Source: an uncultured Bacillota bacterium
Lineage (GTDB): Bacteria; Bacillota_I; Bacilli_A; Erysipelotrichales; Erysipelotrichaceae
Reading direction: 5' to 3'
Assembly: GCA_900321955.1 (NCBI GenBank)
Contig: ONXX01000024.1
Coordinates: 1-13,998 of the forward strand
Length of the DNA stretch: 13,998 nt
The notes beneath the pieces were generated by a model. It saw only the letters and a list, made by a program, of their open reading frames with translations. It was not told the DNA's origin and ran no database searches. Each line of letters begins with the position of its first letter. The stretch's first letter is position 1. A program made the translations under genes and the position numbers. Shown in pieces: positions 1 through 5,703 of this stretch.

Positions 1-765
1 CAGGTCATCTGTGAGATCTATAACGAAAACAAGGGAAGATACGGTTATCGCAGGATCACCCTTGAATTGAGAAACAGAGGATATATCGTCAACCACAAGA
101 AGGTAAAACGCATCATGAAGAAACTTGGCCTATTCGGCCTTACACCGAAAGCCAAGTATAAGTCCTACAAAGGCGACAACAACGGCACGGTAAAGAATCT
201 TCTTATCCATAAGGAAGTGGATGAGGAAAATCATAAGACGAAGTATGTCAGAGACTTTGAAACATCAAAGCCAAATGAGAAATGGACCACGGATGTATCG
301 GAATTTCATATCCCGGCAGGAAAGCTCTATCTGGCTCCGATACTCGATATGTACAACGATGAGATCATCGCCTATGATATCTCTTCGAATCCTGATTTCC
401 TACAACAGAAAAGATTACTGAATAAAGCCTTCTCCAGGTTTGAAGATCTTACAGGTCTCATTTTCCACTCTGACCAGGGCTGGCAATACCAGATGCAGCC
501 ATGGCACAAGGCCTTGAAAGACAAGGGCATCATCCAGTCCATGTCCAGAAAAGGCAATTGCCTGGACAACTGTCCGATCGAGAACTTCTTCGGCAAACTG
601 AAAAACGAGATGTTTTATGGCCATGAATATGAATTCAAGACACTGGATCAGCTCAAGAAAGCCATTGAAGACTATATCGACTACTACAATACAAAACGCA
701 TCAAAGTCAAATTAAAAGGCCTTACGCCTTGTGAAGCAAGGCAGCAGGCCTTATCATTGAGTTAG
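1..765 (+). CDS. IS150-group transposase (OrfB), 5' partial
   Basis: This is the catalytic transposase of the IS3 family, which cuts and joins the element's ends. The frame is open from base 1 (QVICEIYNENKGRYGYRRIT...), so the start is outside the window; an internal ATG at 67 is not the true start. The visible part begins with the HTH_21-type segment (YGYRRITLELRNRGY...VKRIMKKLGL). An rve-type integrase core follows, with the DDE triad: D in KWTTDVSEF, D in FHSDQGWQY and E in PIENFFGKLK. The last two are separated by 35 residues, the DD(35)E spacing of the family. The C-terminus has the usual YIDYYNTKRIKVKLKGLTP. No stop or frameshift is seen, so this copy may be functional if its left part is intact. 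Confidence 0.93.
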   Translation, partial: QVICEIYNENKGRYGYRRITLELRNRGYIVNHKKVKRIMKKLGLFGLTPKAKYKSYKGDNNGTVKNLLIHKEVDEENHKTKYVRDFETSKPNEKWTTDVSEFHIPAGKLYLAPILDMYNDEIIAYDISSNPDFLQQKRLLNKAFSRFEDLTGLIFHSDQGWQYQMQPWHKALKDKGIIQSMSRKGNCLDNCPIENFFGKLKNEMFYGHEYEFKTLDQLKKAIEDYIDYYNTKRIKVKLKGLTPCEARQQALSLS

Positions 766-775
766 CTTAAATCAA

Positions 776-796
776 TTGTCCAAATAATGGGGTTCA
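776..796 (+). repeat. right terminal inverted repeat of the IS element
   Basis: TTGTCCAAATAATGGGGTTCA lies just after the transposase stop. Read inward it starts TGAACCCC, typical of IS150-group ends. The matching left repeat is outside the window, so the boundary is inferred from the TG...CA rule. Confidence 0.65.
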
Positions 797-848
797 CGAC
801 AAAGTGACCTGCGATAAGACTGCTTTTTTGTTCTTTGTGTTTAGATGA

Positions 849-1562
849 TCAGCCCTTGCTGCCGCCAAAGAGCTTGCTGATATCTTCAAAGATGTTTTCT
901 TCTTTGGACTCTGTGCTGTTTGCGATCTCCGTTGTCACAACCTTCCAGTAATCGCACATGTCATTGACGAAGGCTGCTTTCAACGATTCGACCGTGGCCG
1001 GTGAGCCTTCGGTTTTGACACCATCCTTAAACATTTCGTAGTCTTTGACAAACAACATCATCCGCCATTCCATCTGATGCCGGTTCTGCATGTGACGGTG
1101 CCATGTCTGATGATATTGGCTGATGCGAATGTATTTATTGACAAGGTAGGCAAAGATCAACGGAATCAGAATCAGCGTATAAAGGTAAATGTTGTTCCAC
1201 TCGTTTTCGTTGAGGATCTCTTCTTTTCCACTGACCATAAACAGGGCCAGGAAAGGAATGCAAAGGATGATGAACAGAACCAGCAGTTTCAGAAAATTGT
1301 ATTTGGATTTGCTGGAATACTCCTTGTATTTTTCATACTCGTAGGTCTGGGTGAAGAACTTCAGGAACCTTTGAAAGAAGGATCCCTCTTCACCGGGCTT
1401 TATCTCTTTTTCGCCTTCGTTCCAGTCGCTGATAAAGCGTTGATAAAGTTCGCCTTTGATGGATTCTTTTTCTTTCACTTTGAAACGTCCCAATAGAGCT
1501 GCGATCGCTATGATCGCCAGGATCGGAACGAGGATATTCATTGCCAAGATCTTAATATTCAT
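849..1562 (-). CDS. three-helix membrane protein, function unknown
   Basis: Product of 237 aa with three predicted membrane segments: an N-terminal helix (about residues 6-25) and a hairpin of two helices (about 89-111 and 124-142). Between the first and second is a charged 60-residue stretch (KVKEKESIKGELYQRF...). After the third helix comes a soluble part beginning YHQTWHRHMQNRHQMEWR. A two-helix hairpin followed by a 'TW-x-RH-x(8-10)-E' helix is reminiscent of SLATT/DUF4231-type membrane proteins, but this is only a resemblance. The start is chosen at GGGGTAAAGAT-ATG. It has its own promoter (1601-1628) and is transcribed towards the insertion sequence. No intrinsic terminator is visible between its stop and the IS end 50 bases on, so the insertion may have displaced it. 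Confidence 0.75.
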   Translation of the reverse strand: MNIKILAMNILVPILAIIAIAALLGRFKVKEKESIKGELYQRFISDWNEGEKEIKPGEEGSFFQRFLKFFTQTYEYEKYKEYSSKSKYNFLKLLVLFIILCIPFLALFMVSGKEEILNENEWNNIYLYTLILIPLIFAYLVNKYIRISQYHQTWHRHMQNRHQMEWRMMLFVKDYEMFKDGVKTEGSPATVESLKAAFVNDMCDYWKVVTTEIANSTESKEENIFEDISKLFGGSKG

Positions 1563-1600
1563 ATCTTTACCCCTTGTTTTGCTGTGCGTTTTTCTATATC

Positions 1601-1628
1601 TCTATATTACAGTAAATTGGCGCATCAA
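1601..1628 (-). promoter_or_regulatory. sigma-A-type promoter for the 849-1562 gene
   Basis: On the minus strand TTGATG (1628-1623) and TATAGA (1606-1601) are separated by 16 bases, about 38 bases before the start codon. The -35 box overlaps the T-run of the terminator of the preceding gene. Confidence 0.5.
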
Positions 1629-1660
1629 AAAAGCTACCTGGTTTTGAATTTCAGATAGCT
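1627..1660 (-). terminator. intrinsic terminator of the 3140-1693 gene cluster
   Basis: On the minus strand AGCTATCTG (1660-1652) pairs with CAGGTAGCT (1640-1632) in a 9-bp stem with one G-T pair, followed directly by a run of T (A-run 1627-1632 on the plus strand). It lies 33 bases after the stop of the Ig-like gene. Confidence 0.8.
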
Positions 1661-1692
1661 CTTGCGTGTTGAATAATCGTTTGCTCTGCTTC

Positions 1693-2124
1693 CTATTCCG
1701 CTCTTACATCGAAGTAGAAAGCAAAGCTGTCTCCTTCCATAGAATAGTCTTCCACTTCTTCGGATGAGACCTCTTCGTTGTTGATGATCAGCGTGACAGG
1801 ATCATTGAAGACATAACCCGGTGCCGCCTTGACCCTGCCGAAGACGGTATAGGAATTGCCTGCTTCAAATCGAATATCCGAATAGTATTCCAGGGTGTTG
1901 TAGGTTTTCCAATAAACGTCTTGCCTGGTGCTGCCGTTAGAGTCGATGGTATCGATGAAATACGCATCACTATGTGAGATGACCTCAGGCACAGGCGTCT
2001 GATCAAAGCCCTCGGGATCACTGCAGGAAACAAGGGTACCGGCGCTTGGTGGCAGGATAGTAAATTCGACGGTTTCCAGAACTTCCGGATCCTGCTCTAA
2101 GACAAGATTCTTTTCTTCTTTCAT
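1693..2124 (-). CDS. single Ig-like beta-domain protein without export signal
   Basis: Product of 143 aa, not recognised as a named protein. Residues about 18-142 read as one Ig-like beta-sandwich module. The end of the module (RFEAGNSYTVFGRVKAAPGY, then VFNDPVTLIINNEEV) matches the 'F.aG..Y.v...v.a..GY.F...v.v.vNg' pattern of repeat domains found in large surface proteins of gut Bacillota. Here the module stands alone: no signal peptide, no membrane segment, no cell-wall anchor and no double-glycine leader. The start has AGAGG 8 bases upstream. It lies 36 bases after the double-glycine peptide gene and precedes a terminator, so it is probably the last gene of a three-gene operon. A role as binding partner or accessory of the neighbouring peptide is speculation from position only. 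Confidence 0.75.
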   Translation of the reverse strand: MKEEKNLVLEQDPEVLETVEFTILPPSAGTLVSCSDPEGFDQTPVPEVISHSDAYFIDTIDSNGSTRQDVYWKTYNTLEYYSDIRFEAGNSYTVFGRVKAAPGYVFNDPVTLIINNEEVSSEEVEDYSMEGDSFAFYFDVRAE

Positions 2125-2160
2125 TAATCGACCTCTATTCTTGTATTTATATAACTATTC

Positions 2161-2403
2161 CTAGTAATGGGCAATGTAGTCACGGACCTCACTGATGTCT
2201 TCTTCGCTTGCCGGGCTCATATGAAACTCCGGATTCGGATTTCGGAAGATGTCGAGGAATTCATCAAGTGTACAATCAGGATGGCTTTGCAGGTATAAAG
2301 GGACCACGGTATCAAGAATTGCTCTCTGACCCTCACCCAAGCTTCCTCCGTTAATCAAAGAGAGGAGCTGTTCATTCAATTCGTTTTGTTTTATAGCATC
2401 CAT
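2161..2403 (-). CDS. small double-glycine leader peptide (peptide 1)
   Basis: Product of 80 aa. The N-terminus MDAIKQNELNEQLLSLINGG has the amphipathic helix plus GG of leaders cut by C39-peptidase ABC exporters (bacteriocin/ComC type). The predicted cargo is residues 21-80, acidic, with no cysteine pattern except one Cys, and not a known bacteriocin. It ends SEEDISEVRDYIAHY. The same ending, SEED-L-(5)-YI-REHY, occurs in the unlinked peptide encoded at 12242-12499. The gene lies 26 bases after the YwaF-like gene and 36 bases before the Ig-like gene, all on the minus strand, so co-transcription is likely. GGAG lies about 10 bases before the start. No exporter gene is in the window. Export is inferred from the leader alone. 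Confidence 0.75.
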   Translation of the reverse strand: MDAIKQNELNEQLLSLINGGSLGEGQRAILDTVVPLYLQSHPDCTLDEFLDIFRNPNPEFHMSPASEEDISEVRDYIAHY

Positions 2404-2429
2404 CGGTATTTAGCTCCAACTAAATTTTA

Positions 2430-3140
2430 CTAAAGTAAAAAAGTGGCAATCAGTTTAAAGAAAAAATAGAAGACATGGATCATCAGGATACAGAAAGCGA
2501 CAAGGCCAAGCGTATAGCCAAAACCTCCTTTGCAAACCTTCCAGATGAAGCCAAGAAGCGGATTTCCATACGGATCACGCAAAAACATAAAGTTCTTATC
2601 AAAATGGACATCGATCAGATAGATGATGCCTGCCAGAAGCAGGATCTGGACGATTGAAATCCAGACACCGGAATAGGTCAACGGAATTTCCTTGCACAAG
2701 AAGCGGGCAGCAATATAGGCGATGATCAGATCGTGATAGAGAAACTGATGGATCGTATAGAAATTTAAGATCGGAAGCGTTGAGGTCGTGGGAACCAGAA
2801 TGGCCATGAGGGCTGCCGGTAAAAACAGCGTCAACAACATTTCCGGAAAGATGGTGTTGCCGACAAAGATCGAATCCAGAACGATGAAGTAGGCACCAAA
2901 ACTGCAGATCTCCAAAGGCAGGTAGTTGCTGAGCTTGACATCTGATAAAGCGATGACGATCATCTTGATCGCTTCGATGAAGATCAGTGTAAAGGCGATG
3001 CTTCGAAGAAGAAAGATCTTTCTGGCTGCCTCCGCATGAGCGTAGAGGACCACGAAAGCAAAGATCAGCAGAGTACTAAGTAACAGAAGGAAAAAATGGC
3101 CAAGTGAAAACTGTCCATAGCCCGGCTCATGTGCCGGCAT
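2430..3140 (-). CDS. YwaF-like (TIGR02206/TMEM164-type) integral membrane protein
   Basis: A polytopic membrane protein with about six or seven hydrophobic segments. Family-like signatures are LPLEICSFGAY, FLPAALMAILVPTT, FYTIHQFLYHDLIIAY with its conserved His, and NFMFLRDPYGNP. The function of bacterial YwaF is unknown; human TMEM164 of the same superfamily acts on lipid acyl chains. Choice of start: an in-frame ATG at 3170 has no ribosome binding site and would lie almost at the transcription start set by the TATAAT at 3179-3184. The ATG at 3140 is preceded by AAGGA at 4 bases and gives 236 aa, so it is preferred. It is the first gene of a likely operon with double-glycine peptide 1 and the Ig-like protein. 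Confidence 0.8.
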   Translation of the reverse strand: MPAHEPGYGQFSLGHFFLLLLSTLLIFAFVVLYAHAEAARKIFLLRSIAFTLIFIEAIKMIVIALSDVKLSNYLPLEICSFGAYFIVLDSIFVGNTIFPEMLLTLFLPAALMAILVPTTSTLPILNFYTIHQFLYHDLIIAYIAARFLCKEIPLTYSGVWISIVQILLLAGIIYLIDVHFDKNFMFLRDPYGNPLLGFIWKVCKGGFGYTLGLVAFCILMIHVFYFFFKLIATFLL

Positions 3141-3178
3141 ATTATCCTTGTGTGTCATGAAATGCTTCATCTAAATTT

Positions 3179-3184
3179 ATTATA
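3179..3184 (-). promoter_or_regulatory. -10 box of the YwaF-peptide-Ig operon
   Basis: A perfect TATAAT on the minus strand about 39 bases before the preferred start at 3140. No good -35 box is seen 16-18 bases upstream. Confidence 0.5.
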
Positions 3185-3234
3185 AGCGCAAAAAGCCAAA
3201 AATAGAGGAATGCTTGAAATGTAAGTATGGCGAC

Positions 3235-3384
3235 ATGAATGATTTTATTGAAGAACTTCGAAAAGAAGGCCTGGTCAAGAAAGTGCACTACATTGCCAAC
3301 ATTGAAAAACAGGACTTCGTGCCCGACTTTGTGACGGCCCCCTGGATGATCAGGGATGCCGGATTGTTATACGGGATCCGATAA
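3235..3384 (+). CDS. doubtful 49-aa ORF, possibly the 3' remnant of a lost gene
   Basis: The frame encodes MNDFIEELRKEGLVKKVHYI...APWMIRDAGLLYGIR and stops 11 bases before a terminator hairpin. The same frame is open upstream to 3175 and contains CLKCKYGD (a CxxC) before the ATG, but there is no convincing ribosome binding site or start. The residue composition is protein-like, and the stop-then-terminator arrangement fits a real 3' end. It could be a decayed gene whose 5' part was replaced by the YwaF operon. No family is recognised. Confidence 0.3.
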   Translation: MNDFIEELRKEGLVKKVHYIANIEKQDFVPDFVTAPWMIRDAGLLYGIR

Positions 3385-3395
3385 ACAGTGAACTT

Positions 3396-3420
3396 AAAAA
3401 GGCGTCGCTGACGCCTTTTA
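3396..3420. terminator. bidirectional intrinsic terminator
   Basis: GGCGTC (3401-3406), loop GCT, GACGCC (3410-3415), flanked by AAAAA on the left and TTTT on the right, so it can act on both strands. It ends the frameshifted zinc-ribbon peptide gene on the minus strand and the small ORF on the plus strand. Confidence 0.8.
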
Positions 3421-3447
3421 TAAACTTTTATCAATGTTGAATGAAAC

Positions 3448-3769
3448 TCAGAATGATTTTGGAATGACATGCCAGCGGGCATTATCCTCGAATTTGCCGT
3501 CAACGAAGATGTATTCAATATCGTCGTTTCTGTCGAATTCCTGTGAGATCCAATGGATGCTGCAGTCAAAGCAGGAAACAACCAGCTCCAGGTCTCTGCC
3601 TTCCACGTAATTGCAGGACTGCGACCTGCAGGAATTTGCCGCACTTCGGACAGCAGCGGTTATTTTTCTTTTCTATCGGAAGTCGAGGGAAGGCACCGCC
3701 TGCGACATCTTCCAGCTCTACATCTTCAAGGTTGTATTTCTGGTTTTCAATAAGGTCGATCTTTTTCAT
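3448..3769 (-). pseudogene. double-glycine leader peptide with zinc-ribbon cargo, frameshifted (peptide 2)
   Basis: The start at 3769 has AAAGGA 8-9 bases upstream. The first frame encodes a leader, MKKIDLIENQKYNLEDVELE followed by DVAGG (GG at residues 24-25), then ...NRCCPKCGKF, and then runs into an unrelated tail that stops at 3566. A coherent continuation lies in the +1 frame from about 3620: SCNYVEGRDLELVVSCFDCS, then IHWISQEFDRND...WHVIPKSF, with its stop at 3448. Joined, the product would be about 106 aa with a Cys4 zinc ribbon (CPKCG...CFDC). The region is 322 bases, one base more than a multiple of three, so a single extra base between about 3610 and 3640 explains the break. It may be a true mutation, a sequencing error or, less likely, recoding. 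The bidirectional terminator follows. Confidence 0.75.
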
Positions 3770-3806
3770 GTGCTGTTCCTTTCTGATATCCATAAAACAA
3801 ATGAAC

Positions 3807-3812
3807 AGTATA
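3807..3812 (-). promoter_or_regulatory. possible -10 box for the zinc-ribbon peptide gene
   Basis: TATACT on the minus strand about 38 bases before the start codon at 3769. The -35 region (around TCATTTTTC) is weak. Confidence 0.3.
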
Positions 3813-3862
3813 GGACATCCTGTCTGAAAAATGATCTGCTTTCCCTTCCTGTATCGCCACAC

Positions 3863-3889
3863 TTGAAACATTTTTCATTAAAATATATT
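3863..3889 (+). promoter_or_regulatory. candidate upstream promoter of the pyrG leader
   Basis: TTGAAA (3863-3868) and TATATT (3884-3889) are separated by 15 bases, slightly short. The first Gs downstream are in CCCGGGC (3891-3897), so a transcript could begin GGGC. That is the start sequence of pyrG transcripts regulated by repeated G addition in Bacillus. This is suggestive only. Confidence 0.35.
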
Positions 3890-3910
3890 TCCCGGGCATA
3901 TTTCCCGGTG

Positions 3911-3943
3911 CCTGTACCAATTTTAAATTGACAGGTATTTTTT
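3911..3943 (+). terminator. first terminator-like hairpin in the pyrG leader
   Basis: CCTGT (3911-3915) pairs with ACAGG (3931-3935), and inside it CAATT pairs with AATTG, with a two-base bulge. TATTTTTTA follows. No plus-strand gene precedes it, so it can only end a short leader or small RNA started nearby. Confidence 0.6.
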
Positions 3944-3975
3944 ATCGGGTTTAAGATAATTCTGTATTAATTTTT

Positions 3976-3987
3976 GTACGGCCGTAC
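3976..3987. promoter_or_regulatory. perfect 12-base palindrome upstream of pyrG
   Basis: GTACGGCCGTAC lies just after a TATTAA (3965-3970) that could serve as a -10 box. It could be an operator or a small leader hairpin. No regulator is identified. Confidence 0.35.
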
Positions 3988-4042
3988 GAAAAGATTTTCC
4001 AAAAGAAAAGTGTTTGGAAGATGGTTTTGAAACCCCTATAGA

Positions 4043-4079
4043 CGACATCGCTGACGATGTTGTTTTTATTTGTTTTTTC
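4043..4079 (+). terminator. terminator-like attenuator hairpin directly before the pyrG ribosome binding site
   Basis: CGACATCG (4043-4050), loop CTGA, CGATGTTG (4055-4062) form an 8-bp stem with one G-T pair. TTTTTATTTGTTTTTT follows and ends at the GGAGG (4080-4084) of pyrG. Its position means that pyrG expression must pass it, so it is a likely attenuation point. A C-rich tract, ACCCC, precedes the stem (4032-4036). Confidence 0.6.
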
Positions 4080-4089
4080 GGAGGTCATT

Positions 4090-5703
4090 ATGGCAAAATT
4101 CATTTTTATTACCGGTGGTGTGGTGTCCGGTTTAGGCAAAGGCATTACCGCTGCTTCTTTGGGAAGGTTGTTAAAGGCAAGAGGCTTGAAGGTCGCTTCA
4201 CAAAAACTCGATCCCTACATCAATGTCGATCCCGGCACCATGTCGCCCTACCAGCATGGTGAAGTCTATGTGACAAACGACGGGGCGGAGACGGATCTGG
4301 ATCTTGGTCACTATGAACGTTTTATCAACGAGGATCTCAACAAATATTCCAACCTGACGACCGGTAAGGTCTACTGGAATGTGCTGAATAAAGAGCGAAG
4401 AGGCGATTACCTGGGAAAGACCGTCCAGGTCATACCGCACATTACCAATGAGATCAAGGAATTCATCTATGCAGCGGCAAAGAAAAACGATCCGGATGTC
4501 TTAATCTGTGAAGTCGGCGGTACGATCGGCGATATTGAATCCCAGCCCTTCATTGAAGCGATACGTCAGATCGGTCTGGAACAGGGAAGCGAAAATACCT
4601 GTTACATCCATGTGACGCTGGTGCCCTATCTTGAAAGTTCAAAAGAACACAAGTCCAAACCGACCCAGCACTCGGTCAAGGAACTGCAGGGCATGGGCAT
4701 CAAGCCGGACATCATCGTGCTTCGCTGCGTCAAGCCTTTGGAAGAAGACATCTTTGAAAAGATCGCTCTGTTCTGCAATCTGAAGAAGGAATGCGTCATT
4801 GAAAACCGGACCATCCCACTTCTCTACGAAGTGCCTTTGATGCTGGAAAAACAAGGGATGGCAGATACGGTCTGCGAAAAACTGAAGCTGGGAAAACGGA
4901 AGCCCGATCTGAAGGACTGGAAACAGATGGTGAGAAACGCAAGGCATCCAAGTCATAAAGTGAATATTGCCATCGTCGGCAAATACGTGAAGCTGCACGA
5001 TGCCTACCTTTCCATTGCGGAGGCCCTGGCCCATGCCGGCTACGCCTTAAGCGCCAAGGTAAAGATCAAGTGGATCGATTCGGAAACAATTGAAGAAGAA
5101 AACGCCGCAGAAAAGCTGGAGGGGCTCGATGGCGTCATCGTTCCCGGCGGCTTTGGAAGGCGCGGCATTGAAGGAATGATCGTGACGGCAAAATACTGCC
5201 GGGAAAACAATCTGCCCTATCTGGGGATCTGCCTGGGCATGCAGGTGGGAGTGATCGAATTTGCCAGAAACGTTGCTCACATGAAAGGCGCCAACTCCAA
5301 AGAATTCGATGAGGATTCTCCTTATAAGGTCATCGACTTCCTGCCGGATCAGAGTGATAAGACCGATAAGGGCGGAACTTTGCGTCTTGGGGCTTACCAA
5401 TGCGCCTTAAAGAAGGATACAATAATTAAAAAACTGTATGGCGAAGACCTCATTGAAGAGCGTCACCGCCACCGCTATGAATTCAATAACCGGTATCGCG
5501 AAAGACTGGAAGCGGCAGGATTAACTCTGTCGGGTACTTCGCCGGACGGCTACATCGTCGAGACAATCGAAAATAAAGCCTGTGACTATTTTCTCGGCGT
5601 GCAGTTTCATCCGGAATTCAAATCAAGACCCAACCACGCGCATCCGCTGTTTGTCGGCTTGGTAAGACAAGCCATTACCAATAAGGAGAAAGACCATGAC
5701 TGA
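4090..5703 (+). CDS. pyrG: CTP synthase (glutamine-hydrolysing)
   Basis: Converts UTP, ATP and glutamine to CTP in the cytoplasm, the last step of de novo pyrimidine synthesis. The product is 537 aa, the usual length. The N-terminal synthetase domain shows the ATP-binding loop [10 protein letters not shown] (residues 9-18), [20 protein letters not shown] and [12 protein letters not shown]. The C-terminal class I glutamine amidotransferase has its nucleophile Cys381 in [10 protein letters not shown] and His507/Glu509 in QFHPEF. The start at 4090 is fixed by GGAGG 5 bases upstream and by the family N-terminus [10 protein letters not shown]. The longer frame from 4057 lies in the T-run of the leader hairpin and is not used. 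Its 3' end overlaps glnN by 8 bases. The leader with two terminator-like hairpins suggests control by attenuation. Confidence 0.97.
   Translation: MAKFIFITGGVVSGLGKGITAASLGRLLKARGLKVASQKLDPYINVDPGTMSPYQHGEVYVTNDGAETDLDLGHYERFINEDLNKYSNLTTGKVYWNVLNKERRGDYLGKTVQVIPHITNEIKEFIYAAAKKNDPDVLICEVGGTIGDIESQPFIEAIRQIGLEQGSENTCYIHVTLVPYLESSKEHKSKPTQHSVKELQGMGIKPDIIVLRCVKPLEEDIFEKIALFCNLKKECVIENRTIPLLYEVPLMLEKQGMADTVCEKLKLGKRKPDLKDWKQMVRNARHPSHKVNIAIVGKYVKLHDAYLSIAEALAHAGYALSAKVKIKWIDSETIEEENAAEKLEGLDGVIVPGGFGRRGIEGMIVTAKYCRENNLPYLGICLGMQVGVIEFARNVAHMKGANSKEFDEDSPYKVIDFLPDQSDKTDKGGTLRLGAYQCALKKDTIIKKLYGEDLIEERHRHRYEFNNRYRERLEAAGLTLSGTSPDGYIVETIENKACDYFLGVQFHPEFKSRPNHAHPLFVGLVRQAITNKEKDHD

Larger units (their letters stand above)
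1..796 (+). mobile_element. IS3-family (IS150 group) insertion sequence, 5'-truncated by the window edge
   Basis: The left edge lies inside an insertion sequence. What remains is the DDE transposase reading frame followed after about 10 bases by a right-end inverted repeat that finishes in ...GGGGTTCA, i.e. 5'-TGAACCCC read inward, the TG...CA end expected of the IS3 family. The left end and the upstream OrfA are outside the window, so completeness and target duplication cannot be judged. The 3 bases after the end (cga, 797-799) would be one copy of a short target duplication if there is one. Group assignment is from the transposase motifs, not from a database match. Confidence 0.85.

Noticed and set aside
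1077..1496. Plus-strand ORF of 139 aa opposite the membrane protein gene
   Set aside because: It is a shadow: no ribosome binding site, and the minus-strand frame has a promoter, ribosome binding site and membrane topology.
3566..3640. Programmed frameshift in the zinc-ribbon peptide gene
   Set aside because: The shift needed is +1, and no slippery run, rare-codon stop or recoding signal is evident at the site. A mutation or sequencing error is simpler, though recoding is not excluded.
3928..3960. TTGACA...GATAAT as the pyrG promoter
   Set aside because: The spacer is 21 bases, and TTGACA is inside the first terminator stem. TTTAAG at 16 bases is a weak alternative, so it is not listed as a feature.
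4057..4089. Upstream in-frame ATG that would extend PyrG by 11 residues
   Set aside because: It lies in the leader hairpin, lacks a ribosome binding site, and the family N-terminus [10 protein letters not shown] with GGAGG fits 4090.
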